The translations under genes and the position numbers were made by a program. The notes below the pieces were generated by a model. The model was not told where the DNA came from. It ran no database searches and saw only the letters and a list, made by a program, of their open reading frames with translations. DNA of 64,000 bases from Streptomyces galbus (lineage in GTDB: Bacteria > Actinomycetota > Actinomycetes > Streptomycetales > Streptomycetaceae), in assembly GCF_005280195.1 (NCBI RefSeq), contig NZ_SZPR01000015.1:160504-224503 (forward strand). The letters run 5' to 3'. How positions within the stretch are numbered: position 1 is the stretch's first letter; each line of letters starts with the position of its first letter. This document shows, in pieces, positions 16,564 through 24,102 of the stretch.

Positions 16564-17474
16564 TTCCCTCACGGTTCCCGGATCAGGATGTGTCCGTCCG
16601 TCCGTCACCTCGCCCGGGAGCACGTGTGCCGAACCACGCCGCTGTACCTCTCCTCCGCCGTAGAAGCACCGTCGTCGCCGGGGTGGTCGGCGCCGTCACT
16701 GCCCTGGGAGTGGGCGTGACCCTCTCCCACGTCTTCGCGGCCGGTACCGCACCGAAGGTGGTGCCTCCGACGGCCAATGCGGCGTTCGACTATCAGATCG
16801 GCGGCCCGTACGCCCCCGCGAAGGGGGTGACCGCCGTGTCGCGCGACCGGTCCGCCCGGCCCGTCGACGGCCTGTACAACGTCTGTTACGTCAACGCGTT
16901 CCAGGTCCAGCCCGACGCGCTCGACTGGTGGCAGAAGAACCACCCCGACCTGATCCTGCGCGACAGGAACAAGCGTCCGGTGATCGACCAGGACTGGGAC
17001 GAGGCCCTTCTGGACACCTCGACGGCGGACAAGCGCTCGCGGCTCGCCGATGTCGTCGGAGCGTGGGTGGACGGTTGCGCCAAGAGCGGCTTCCAAGCCG
17101 TGGAGCCGGACAACCTCGACTCCTACGAGCGTTCGGGCGGGCTCCTGAGCAAGGCGAACAATGCGGCCTTCGCCAAGCTTCTGGCCACCCGGGCCCACTC
17201 CGCGGGGCTCGCCGTCGGACAGAAGAACACCGTCGACATGCTGCCGGAAAGCACGAAGATCGGCTTCGACTTCGCCGTCGCCGAGGAATGCGGCGAGTAC
17301 GACGAGTGTGGCGACTACGCCGAGGCCTACGCGGACCGCGTCTTCGTGATCGAGTACAGCAGCGGCGGCTTCAGCCGGGCCTGCGCGGGCTTCGGCGCCC
17401 GGCTCGGCATCGTCCAGCGCGACCTGGACGTCGCCCCGCGCGGAGCCGGTGGGTACACCTTTCGGACCTGCTGA
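16560..17474 (+). CDS. Secreted GH114 (endo-alpha-1,4-polygalactosaminidase-like) protein
   Basis: 304 residues. An N-terminal membrane/signal segment (about 37-60, ending FAAGTAP) precedes a GH114 barrel: FDYQIGGPYAP, VDGLYNVCYVNAFQVQPDAL, HPDLILRD..., the conserved GFQAVEPDNLDSYERSGG, NTVDMLPESTKIGFDFAVAEECGEYDEC, and VFVIEYSS. GH114 enzymes cut galactosamine-rich polysaccharides such as Pel-type exopolymers. Glu and Asp in VEPDN are candidate catalytic residues. The ATGA overlap with the kinase suggests that the two-component pair and this enzyme are made together. Confidence 0.9.
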   Translation: MIPSRFPDQDVSVRPSPRPGARVPNHAAVPLLRRRSTVVAGVVGAVTALGVGVTLSHVFAAGTAPKVVPPTANAAFDYQIGGPYAPAKGVTAVSRDRSARPVDGLYNVCYVNAFQVQPDALDWWQKNHPDLILRDRNKRPVIDQDWDEALLDTSTADKRSRLADVVGAWVDGCAKSGFQAVEPDNLDSYERSGGLLSKANNAAFAKLLATRAHSAGLAVGQKNTVDMLPESTKIGFDFAVAEECGEYDECGDYAEAYADRVFVIEYSSGGFSRACAGFGARLGIVQRDLDVAPRGAGGYTFRTC

Positions 17475-17533
17475 TACGAGGAAGTCTGCCGGCCGCGGTG
17501 AGTGGTGCGCCGCTCCCGCCGCCGGATCGTGCG

Positions 17534-18253
17534 TCAACCCGCCGCCACCGGCGCCGGACGATCCGGTCCCGCTGTCGTCGCTCGCCGGGTGCCGCTGCGC
17601 CACCAACGGCGCGACGCCAGCCCGGCGAGCAGGGCGCCGGTCGCGTTGAGGAGCACGTCGTCGACGGACGACACGCGGTCGAGCCGGAACACGGACTGGG
17701 AGACCTCCACGAGTACCGAGCAGCCCGCGCCGAGCGCCAGGACGCGCGGTGCGGACGCGAGGGCCGCGAACCGCACGGGGGCGAAGAAGCCGAGGGACGC
17801 GAAGACGAGCAGGTTGCCGACGATCCCGAGGGAGCCCATCGTGACGAGGTCCCGCAGCGGCACGAGGCTGATCCGGGCCGGGGCGACGCCCACGCCGCCG
17901 CCCGGCATCAGGGTCAGCCACAGGAAGGGCACGGTCCCGTGCACCATGCCCACCTCGGCCAGCGACACCCGCCCCGCCGCGGCGACCCCCCGGCGCCGCC
18001 GCCACCACGTCAGCCCGCACACCACCAGCCCGGACAGCGGCAGCGCGACCAGCGTCATCAGCACCACCCCGTTGAACGTGTCGAGACACCCGTGCCACCG
18101 CCCCGCCATGCACCTCGGGGCGGACATCATGAGCGGCCGCCGCACGACGTAGGCGGCACCGGCGAGGGCGAGACAGACGACCCCGACGGCCGCGCCGGTG
18201 CGCGCGCGCCGGGCTCGTACGGACAGGGACGAGTGGGGAGCGGCGTGATCCAT
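17534..18253 (-). CDS. VanZ-family membrane protein
   Basis: 239 residues with five hydrophobic segments. The VanZ core appears in LRDLVTMGSLGIVGNLLVFASLGFFAP and LGAGCSVLVEVSQSVF...RVSSVDDVLLNATGALLAG, which contains the family's E-x-x-Q and D-x-x-x-N motif. VanZ proteins modestly raise resistance to teicoplanin and lipoglycopeptides by an unclear mechanism. Residues 1-15 are basic/cytosolic. Convergent with the GH114 operon and divergent from the SDR-MerR pair. No resistance genes are linked. Confidence 0.85.
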   Translation of the reverse strand: MDHAAPHSSLSVRARRARTGAAVGVVCLALAGAAYVVRRPLMMSAPRCMAGRWHGCLDTFNGVVLMTLVALPLSGLVVCGLTWWRRRRGVAAAGRVSLAEVGMVHGTVPFLWLTLMPGGGVGVAPARISLVPLRDLVTMGSLGIVGNLLVFASLGFFAPVRFAALASAPRVLALGAGCSVLVEVSQSVFRLDRVSSVDDVLLNATGALLAGLASRRWWRSGTRRATTAGPDRPAPVAAG

Positions 18254-18345
18254 ACCGCCATTGCAGGGGAGGCGCTGTTGCGAGGGCGTATGCGGTTACG
18301 GATACACCGGCGATACACGGACCGGCGCTCCTGGACGTAGCCGTT

Positions 18346-18369
18346 GACCTTGCCGTTGGCGGCAGGGTC
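18346..18369. promoter_or_regulatory. MerR-type operator/promoter
   Basis: GACCTTGCC-N6-GGCAGGGTC is a near-perfect dyad (8 of 9 positions). Its left arm overlaps a -35-like TTGACC at 18344-18349. This is the arrangement used by MerR regulators, which untwist long-spacer promoters. It lies just upstream of the SDR start and the MerR gene is the next cistron, so autoregulation is likely. Confidence 0.6.
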
Positions 18370-18374
18370 GGACG

Positions 18375-19140
18375 ATGACCGGCATGGACAGCACCACACT
18401 GCGCACCAGCAGGGTTGTCGCCGTCACGGGAGCCGGCACCGGGATCGGCCGGGCCACCGCCCGTGCCTTCGCTGCCGAGGGGGCCCACGTGATCGCGGTC
18501 GGGCGGCGACTCGAGCCGCTCGTGGAGACGGCTGCCGGGGACGCCCGGATCACCCCGCTGACCGCTGATGTCACCGCCAGGGGCGGGCCCGGTCGGATTC
18601 TGCGCGCCGCACGGGACGCACGGTCGGCTGGACGTGCTCGTCAACAATGCCGGCATCGTGCACAGCGGGGCTCTCGGCACCCTGACGTCCGAGACGATCG
18701 AGGCCCAGCTCGCCAGCAACGTCGTCGCCCCCGCGCTGATGGCGCAGGCCGCGCTGCCGCTCCTGGAGGCATCGCGCGGGGTGATCGTCAATGTCAGTAC
18801 ATCGGTGGGACAACGGGCCTGGCCGGGCAGCTCGGTCTACGCGGCGACGAAGACGGCTCTGGAGTCGCTGACCCGTAGCTGGGCGGTCGAGCTGGCGCCC
18901 CGCGGGATCCGCGTGGTGGCGGTCGCCCCCGGAGCGGTCGACACCCCCATCGCGGAGCACATGGGTCTCACTCCGGAGCAGCGGGCGGCGCTGCGCACCT
19001 GGCAACGGGCGCACACCCCGCTGGCTCGGATCGGCCGCCCCGAGGAAGTGGCCTGGGCGATCGTCCGGCTGGCCGCGCCGGCCGCCTCGTTCGTCACCGG
19101 CGTGGTGCTCCCGGTCGACGGCGGGGCGGTCGTGGCGTGA
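18375..19140 (+). pseudogene. SDR family oxidoreductase, frameshifted
   Basis: The first frame from ATG 18375 (or ATG 18384) encodes the cofactor-binding half (VVAVTGAGTGIGRATARAFAAEGAHVIAVGRR). The second half (HGRLDVLVNNAG, VSTSVGQRAWPGSSVYAATKTALES, the PGAVDTPIAEH region, VVLPVDGG) is one frame away. The switch is at about 18619-18622, where GACGCAC-GGTCGG lacks two bases relative to the expected Asp-Ala-His-Gly-Arg. All catalytic residues (Ser, Tyr, Lys, with YAATK) survive, so a single two-base deletion, or a sequencing error, explains it. Overlaps the merR gene region. Confidence 0.8.
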
Positions 19141-19166
19141 TAGGAGTGGCCCGGGAGGTGAGGCGG

Positions 19167-19538
19167 GTGCGGATCGGTGAGCTGGCCAAGGCGACCGGGA
19201 CGACCGCTCGTGCGCTGCGGCACTACGAGCAGGCCGGCCTGATCTCCTCCGAACGGGCCGCCAACGGGTACCGCGTGTACGACGAGCGGGCCGTGGTGCG
19301 GGTGGGCAACATCCGCTGTCTGCTGGCCGCCGGGCTCACCCTGGACGACGTACGCGTGTTCCTGCCGTGCCTGGACGGTGATGTGGCCGCGGCACCGCCC
19401 TCGGACAGGGGGCTGCAGGTCGCGCTGCGACGTCTGGCGGTCCTCGACCGACGGATCGCCGCCCAGACCGAGGCCCGCGACCGGCTGGCGGCCGCGCTGC
19501 GGCAGGCAGTCGGTGGCCGGGTCAGCCCCGTGGCCTGA
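19167..19538 (+). CDS. MerR family transcriptional regulator
   Basis: 123 residues from GTG 19167, with GGGAGG at 19153-19158. An upstream GTG at 19137, overlapping the SDR stop, is the alternative. Complete MerR helix-turn-helix and wing (VRIGELAKATGTTARALRHYEQAGLISSERAANGYRVYDERAV), then a coiled-coil (LQVALRRLAVLDRRIAAQTEARDRLAAALRQAV). No metal-binding cysteine cluster and no C-terminal effector domain, so it is a short, probably drug- or redox-responsive type. It probably acts at 18346-18369 upstream of the SDR. Confidence 0.9.
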   Translation: MRIGELAKATGTTARALRHYEQAGLISSERAANGYRVYDERAVVRVGNIRCLLAAGLTLDDVRVFLPCLDGDVAAAPPSDRGLQVALRRLAVLDRRIAAQTEARDRLAAALRQAVGGRVSPVA

Positions 19539-19585
19539 CCGCTCCCCATCGCACCCGCCGAGGACCCCCGCTTCACCGCGCCTGT

Positions 19586-19620
19586 GACGGCGACGGCTGT
19601 GGCGACGCGGCGTCGCCGTC
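19586..19620. terminator. Bidirectional terminator hairpin between merR and the M56 gene
   Basis: Perfect 10-bp arms GACGGCGACG and CGTCGCCGTC with a 15-base loop, located between convergent genes ending at 19538 and 19624. No U tract, as is common in Streptomyces terminators. Confidence 0.6.
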
Positions 19621-19623
19621 TCC

Positions 19624-20565
19624 TCAGCCCCCCGCCTCCCCCTGGGCCACCTCGATGTCCTCGTGGACGCGTACCGCGCTCGTCGCCGCCGTCGTGGCGG
19701 ACAGGATCGCGCAGACGGCCAGGAGCGCCGCGATCCACGTGCTGGTGCGGGGCGGGCGGTGGGCGGGGGAGAGGAGGGCGGCGACGCGACGGGGCACCGG
19801 GCCCGTGGTGGCCGCCGGGGTGACCGCGGAGCGGTCCGTGTCCGCCGAGTGGGCGGCCAGGGCGGCGCGGGCGATGGCGCGCGCGGTGAGACGCCGGTCG
19901 CCGACGCGGCTGGCCGCGGCCTCGTCGGCAGCGCGCTCGGCGGCGAGCCGGATCGCCTCACGCACGGGACGCAGCGCGGGGTGGCAGTGGGCGGCGAGTT
20001 CGGCCGCGGCCAGGAAGTAGTGGTGGCCCCCGGCGTTGTGGGCGCGCTCGTGGGCGAACAGCGCCTCGCGTTCGCGCGCGTCGAGGCTGCGCAGCATCGC
20101 GGTGGTGACGACGATGCGGTGCGGCCGCCCGGGCAGGGCGTACGCGTCGGGCCGCGCCGACTCGACGACGCACAGGTCGCCCGCCGCGGGGCACCGGCCG
20201 GCCTGCGACCGTGCGGTGCGCAGCCCCGCGGTCTGCCGTACGACGGACCGCCCGAGGGCGAGGGCGGCGAGCGTGAGGAGCCCGGCGGCGAGTGCGGCCA
20301 GCGGCAGGACCAGCCACTCGGACGGGGTGCGCAAGGGGTGGACCAGTTCCCCGACGGCGGCGAAGGCCGGGACGTGGAGCAGCCCGGTGAGGGTCAGTGT
20401 GCCGAGGGTCGCGACGGTGCCGGCCGCCAGGAGCAGGGCCGAGACGGTCAGCGTCCACAGGGCGGCCACCGGCGGGCAGCGGTCGAGGACCCGGCGGGCG
20501 AGCAGCGGGGCCACGCACGGCGCCAGCAGGGGGACCAGCAGGACCAGCGGGAACGAGATGCTCAC
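19624..20565 (-). CDS. M56 family (BlaR1/MecR1-like) membrane metallopeptidase
   Basis: 313 residues from GTG 20565, overlapping the BlaI stop (GTGA). Hydrophobic segments are at about 3-20, 34-55, 68-86 and near the C-terminus. The zinc protease motif HERAHN follows the conserved RIVVTTAMLRSLDAREREALFA, and AAERAADEAAA supplies the third ligand region. M56 proteases of BlaR1 type cut the paired BlaI repressor on signal. The extracellular penicillin-binding sensor of true BlaR1 is absent, so the signal is unlikely to be direct acylation by a beta-lactam. Confidence 0.9.
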   Translation of the reverse strand: MSISFPLVLLVPLLAPCVAPLLARRVLDRCPPVAALWTLTVSALLLAAGTVATLGTLTLTGLLHVPAFAAVGELVHPLRTPSEWLVLPLAALAAGLLTLAALALGRSVVRQTAGLRTARSQAGRCPAAGDLCVVESARPDAYALPGRPHRIVVTTAMLRSLDAREREALFAHERAHNAGGHHYFLAAAELAAHCHPALRPVREAIRLAAERAADEAAASRVGDRRLTARAIARAALAAHSADTDRSAVTPAATTGPVPRRVAALLSPAHRPPRTSTWIAALLAVCAILSATTAATSAVRVHEDIEVAQGEAGG

Positions 20566-20930
20566 TGGCCCTCCTGCAGTAGACGGCGCAGCACCTCTTC
20601 GTCGTCCGGGCTGAGCTGGGCCACGAACCGCGCCAGCACGCTCTCGCGGTCGTCGCCGCGGTCGAGCTCGCTGTGCATGCGCAGCGCGGTCAGCCCGTGC
20701 GGGTCCTGCAGGGGGCGGTAGGCGTAGCCGCGGCCGTGCCGCTCGCGCTCCACGGTCCCCTTCTCGTGGAGCCGGGACAGGATCGTCGTCACGGTCGTGC
20801 GGGCCAGGCCCGAGTCGAGCTCGGCCTGTACCTGTGCCGGGGTGAGCGGCGCGCCCGCGGCCCACAGCGCGGCCATCACTGCGGCCTCCAGTTCGCCGGC
20901 CGGACGGCGTTGGTCCTTCGCATCCGTCAT
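20562..20930 (-). CDS. BlaI/MecI/CopY family repressor
   Basis: 122 residues from ATG 20930 (GAGGA 9 bases upstream; GTG 20945 is the alternative). The winged helix of the BlaI family is complete: LEAAVMAALWAAGAPLTPAQVQAELD, LARTTVTTILSRLHEKGTVERERHGRGYAYRP. The C-terminal dimerisation part ends FVAQLSPDDEEVLRRLLQ. Coupled to the M56 protease. Two TACA/TGTA-type dyads lie immediately upstream, shared with the divergent DedA-PAP2-PAP2 genes. Confidence 0.92.
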   Translation of the reverse strand: MTDAKDQRRPAGELEAAVMAALWAAGAPLTPAQVQAELDSGLARTTVTTILSRLHEKGTVERERHGRGYAYRPLQDPHGLTALRMHSELDRGDDRESVLARFVAQLSPDDEEVLRRLLQEGQ

Positions 20931-20954
20931 GGGAACGATCCTCACCCCGCGATC

Positions 20955-20989
20955 GTCTACAGTGTCGTAGACCGTCTACAGAATTGTAG
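20955..20989. promoter_or_regulatory. Tandem BlaI-type operators
   Basis: Two adjacent dyads: GTCTAC-N6-GTAGAC (20955-20972, perfect arms) and CTACA-N4-TGTAG (20976-20989, perfect arms). Both contain the TACA...TGTA theme bound by BlaI/MecI/CopY repressors. They lie 25-60 bp upstream of blaI and 70-105 bp before the DedA gene, so one repressor could control both directions. Confidence 0.75.
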
Positions 20990-21058
20990 TCGGTCAGGTG
21001 CCGTGCATCCGCTCGGCGGTCGGATCGTCCGCACGGGTCCGCACGAAAGGACATGCCG

Positions 21059-21721
21059 ATGAACACACCCTTGGCTCTATCGTCGCAGCTCGCCGTGAAT
21101 CCCCTCGACGCGCGGTCGCTGCTGGCCGCCTTCGGCGTGCTGGGCGTCGGCGTGGTGATGTTCGCCGAGACGGGCCTGTTGATCGGCTTCTTCCTGCCGG
21201 GCGACTCCCTGCTGTTCACCGCGGGCCTGCTGTGCACGGGCTCGGGGCAGCACGGCGTACGGCTGTCCCTGGGGCCGCTGCTGTGCGCGGCGGCGCTCGG
21301 CGCGGTCGCCGGAGCCCAGTGCGGCTACCTGCTGGGACGCCGCGCGGGCGGTGCCCTCCTCGCCCGCAGCCGCTCGGCGCGGCTGCGCGACGGGGCGCAG
21401 CGCGCGGAGGAGCTGCTCGCCCGGTACGGGCACGCGAAGGCGATCGTGCTGGCGAGATTCGTGCCGGTGGTGCGGACGGTGCTCAACCCGCTCGCGGGGG
21501 CGCTGGGCGTGCCCGCGCGCGTGTTCACCGTGTGGCAGGCGGCCGGCGGTCTGGTCTGGAGCGTCGGCCTGACCCTGGCCGGGTACGGCCTCGGCTCGTC
21601 GATCCCCGACGTGGACCGCTACCTGCTGCCGCTGGTCGCCCTGATCGTGGCGCTGTCCCTCGTCCCGCTCGCCGCCGAGCTGTACCGCGGCCGCAGGCGC
21701 ACCCAGGAGAAGGGGGCCTGA
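21059..21721 (+). CDS. DedA family membrane protein
   Basis: 220 residues from ATG 21059 (AAAGG eight bases upstream; ATG 21053 also possible). Family landmarks are an acidic half-helix (FAETGLLIGFFLPGDSLLFTAGLL) and the arginine-rich re-entrant motif (VLARFVPVVRTVLNPLAGALG). DedA proteins include undecaprenyl-phosphate and phospholipid translocases. About five membrane segments. Followed after 2 bp by a PAP2 gene, so the three downstream genes read as one operon divergent from blaI. Confidence 0.9.
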   Translation: MNTPLALSSQLAVNPLDARSLLAAFGVLGVGVVMFAETGLLIGFFLPGDSLLFTAGLLCTGSGQHGVRLSLGPLLCAAALGAVAGAQCGYLLGRRAGGALLARSRSARLRDGAQRAEELLARYGHAKAIVLARFVPVVRTVLNPLAGALGVPARVFTVWQAAGGLVWSVGLTLAGYGLGSSIPDVDRYLLPLVALIVALSLVPLAAELYRGRRRTQEKGA

Positions 21722-21723
21722 GG

Positions 21724-22332
21724 ATGATCCTCGCGTTCGGCGGGGCGTCGGTCGACGGCTCGGCCTACCGGGACGTCACGGACTGGGCGCAGCGCGCGCC
21801 CGGCTGGCTGGACACCGCGGTGACGGTGTGGTCGGCGTACGGCCTGGGACTGTTCGCCGTGCTCATGATCCTGGGCTGGTGGCGGGCCCGGCAGCAGGGG
21901 GCCGCGCAGGCGCTCACGGCCCTCGCCGTACCCCTGGTGGCTGTCCTGGCCTACGGCGTGGACGCCGTGCTCAAGTCGGCCGTCGGTGAGGACCGGCCGT
22001 GCCGGACCCTGCGCGTGACGACCCTCGAGGCGTGTCCCCCGCACGGTGACTGGTCGTTCCCCAGCAACCACGCGGCCATCGCCGCGGCGGCCGCGGTGGC
22101 GCTGCTGTTCGTTTCGCGACGACTGGGCACGCCCGCGTGCGCGGCGGCCGTCGCGATGGCGGCTTCCCGTGTCTGGATCGGCGTCCACTACCCGCACGAC
22201 GTGGTGACCGGCGTCCTCGTGGGGGCCCTGGTGGCCCTGCCGGCGATGCTCCTCGTCCGCCGTCGGTCTCCCGACCTGGCCCGCAGGGCGACGGCCGCCG
22301 CACCGCTGCGCACCCTGCTGTCGGCCCCGTGA
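21724..22332 (+). CDS. PAP2-family phosphatase, first of two
   Basis: 202 residues. All three phosphatase signatures are present: KSAVGEDRP (KxxxxxxRP), FPSNHAA (PSxH), and SRVWIGVHYPHDV (SRxxxxxHxxxD). Six predicted membrane segments. The PSNH variant and the size fit undecaprenyl-pyrophosphate phosphatases of the BcrC group, which recycle the cell-wall lipid carrier, but other lipid phosphatases share these motifs. Translationally coupled to the next gene by GTGA. Confidence 0.9.
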   Translation: MILAFGGASVDGSAYRDVTDWAQRAPGWLDTAVTVWSAYGLGLFAVLMILGWWRARQQGAAQALTALAVPLVAVLAYGVDAVLKSAVGEDRPCRTLRVTTLEACPPHGDWSFPSNHAAIAAAAAVALLFVSRRLGTPACAAAVAMAASRVWIGVHYPHDVVTGVLVGALVALPAMLLVRRRSPDLARRATAAAPLRTLLSAP

Positions 22333-23024
22333 ACCGCAGGGACGCCGCCGACCTCGCCGGCAGCGCCGGTGTCGGCGCCTGGACGGCCTTCGCGGTGCTG
22401 ACGATGATCGTGGTGGGCGGAGCGGGCGCACCGCTCTGGCTGGACGGCACCTTCCTGACCTGGTCCGTCGGCCACCGCCCCGACGAACTGGTGGCGCTGG
22501 CCCGGGGGGTGACCGCCACCGGCAGCGGCGTCGTCCCCTACGCGCTCGCGGCCCTGGCCGGCGCTCTGGCCGGACGGACCACGTGGCAAAGACTGCGGGC
22601 AGCCGCCCTTGCCCTGGGCTGCCTGGCGACGGGCCAGGCCCTGCGCTACGCCACGATGACCCGCGTCCACCGCCCCCGGCCCCCGCGCTCCGACTGGGCC
22701 GCGCACGCGACCGGCTGGGCGTTCCCGTCCGGGCACACCACCACGGCGGCCCTCACCGCGGGCATCCTCCTCGTCGCCCTCGCCCTGCGCGCCCCCCGCG
22801 GCGGCCGGGCCCTCCAGGTCGCCGTCGTCTGCTGGGGGCTGTCGGTCGGACTGACCCGCGTCTACCTCGGGGTGCACTGGTTCACGGACGTCGTCGCCGG
22901 CTGGCTGTTCGCGACGGCCTGGCTGGGCACCTGCCTGTGGGCGGCGGCCCGCTGGCTGCCCGGCACCTTCCTCACCGCGCTCACGCCCCGACCGGCTCCG
23001 GAGCCGACGGAGCGCGGCGCCTGA
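22329..23024 (+). CDS. PAP2-family phosphatase, second of two
   Basis: 231 residues from GTG 22329. Signatures two and three are good: FPSGHTT and TRVYLGVHWFTDV. Signature one is shifted (TRVHRPRPPRSDW, lacking the clear lysine). About six membrane segments with a long first loop (TGSGVVPYALAALAGAL). It differs from its neighbour in almost every position, so this is not a recent duplication. Two distinct lipid phosphatases beside a DedA protein suggest handling of prenyl or diacyl lipid phosphates at the membrane. Confidence 0.88.
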   Translation: MNRRDAADLAGSAGVGAWTAFAVLTMIVVGGAGAPLWLDGTFLTWSVGHRPDELVALARGVTATGSGVVPYALAALAGALAGRTTWQRLRAAALALGCLATGQALRYATMTRVHRPRPPRSDWAAHATGWAFPSGHTTTAALTAGILLVALALRAPRGGRALQVAVVCWGLSVGLTRVYLGVHWFTDVVAGWLFATAWLGTCLWAAARWLPGTFLTALTPRPAPEPTERGA

Positions 23025-23070
23025 AACAATCGACAGGCGTCGCTCCCGCCCGCCGCGATACCGTCCCGCC

Positions 23071-23727
23071 ATGTCGCGAACAGCCGAGGGCGGCCCCCGC
23101 CGGACGCCCGTCACCGCCGATGACCTCGATCTCGCCGTACAGCTCGCCGTGGCGCTGCTGCGCCAGGCACCGGACGGGGCCTGGGAGGGGAAGGCCGGTT
23201 CGCTGGAGTGGGACTGCTGGGAGACCGTGGAACACCTCAGCGACGACCTCTTCGCGTACGCCGTCCAACTCGGGCCGAGGACACCGCCGTCCAACGGTGA
23301 GGTGCCGTTCGTGTGGGAGAGCCGGCGGCCCGGCGGGCCCGCGAACGCCGTGCACGCCGACCGGGCCGCCGGACCGGCGGGACTGCTGCAGGTGCTGGAG
23401 GCGTGCGGGGCGCTGCTGGTCGCCATGGTGCGGACGACGCAGTCGCACGTGCGCGCCCACCACGTCCACGGCGCCTCCGACGCCGAGGGCTTCGCCGCCA
23501 TGGGGATCGTCGAGACCGTGGTCCACACGTACGACCTGGCCCAGGGGCTCGGCCTGCCCTGGGACCCGCCCGCCGACCTGTGCGCGCGGGTGCTCGCCCG
23601 GCTGTTCCCGGACGCCCCGACGTCCACCGACCCCTGGGCCACCCTGCTGTGGGCCACCGGGCGCGCCGACCTGCCCGGACGCCCCCGCCCCACCACGTGG
23701 CGCTGGGACGGCACCCCCCGGGACTAG
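23071..23727 (+). CDS. DinB/maleylpyruvate isomerase-like protein
   Basis: 218 residues. A four-helix-bundle DinB-type fold with the conserved N-terminal helix (LAVQLAVALLRQAPDGAWEGKAGSLEWDCWETVEHLSDDLFAYA) and the histidines expected of the metal site (H in VEHLSDD, H in MGIVETVVHTYDLAQGLGLPW). In actinobacteria such proteins are often mycothiol-dependent transferases or isomerases. The C-terminal 40 residues are the family's usual ATGR-containing tail. No operon partner: the next gene is convergent 7 bp away. The substrate is unknown. Confidence 0.8.
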   Translation: MSRTAEGGPRRTPVTADDLDLAVQLAVALLRQAPDGAWEGKAGSLEWDCWETVEHLSDDLFAYAVQLGPRTPPSNGEVPFVWESRRPGGPANAVHADRAAGPAGLLQVLEACGALLVAMVRTTQSHVRAHHVHGASDAEGFAAMGIVETVVHTYDLAQGLGLPWDPPADLCARVLARLFPDAPTSTDPWATLLWATGRADLPGRPRPTTWRWDGTPRD

Positions 23728-23734
23728 GGGTGCC

Positions 23735-24008
23735 TCAGACTTCCGCCCGGCGCTGCTGGTCACTGTGCGCGATCTGCACCAGATTGCCGCACGTGTCGTC
23801 CAGGACGGCGGTGGTGACCGTCCCCGTCTCCAGCGGTTCCTGCGTGAACCGGACGCCGAGGGCGCGCAGCCGCTCGAACTCCGCCCGCACGTCGTCCACC
23901 GCGAACGAGGCGGCCGGGATGCCGTCCTGCACGAGTGCCGCCCGGTACGGCCCCACCGCGGGGTGCCCGGACGGCTCCAGCAGCAGCTCGGTGCCGGTGG
24001 ATCCTCAT
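23735..24008 (-). pseudogene. VOC (glyoxalase-fold) protein with out-of-frame internal deletion
   Basis: The frame ending at 23735 encodes GTELLLEPSGHPAVGPYRAA, then IPAASFAVDDVRAEFERLRA and TGTVTTAVLDDTCGNLVQI, which is the second half of a VOC-superfamily domain with its Glu/His metal positions. Just upstream in the other frame, ATG 24008 preceded by GGAGAG reads MRIH, like the normal start of this family (MRIHL.SV.V). Codons from about 5 to 50 are missing and the join is out of frame, with a stop directly before GSTGTELLLE. A deletion of about 140 bp explains all of it. Confidence 0.7.
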
Positions 24009-24102
24009 GAGGTGCTCTCCGGTGGGTCGGGGGAACGTGGACACGTCGTCCGCCACGCCCCCACGATAGGCACCGCCGGGCCGTGGGGCGCGGCGCGCCG
24101 CC

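Noticed and set aside
16605..18791. 728-codon minus-strand frame spanning GH114, VanZ and SDR genes
   Set aside because: No family-like segment, while three independently recognisable genes lie on the same DNA.
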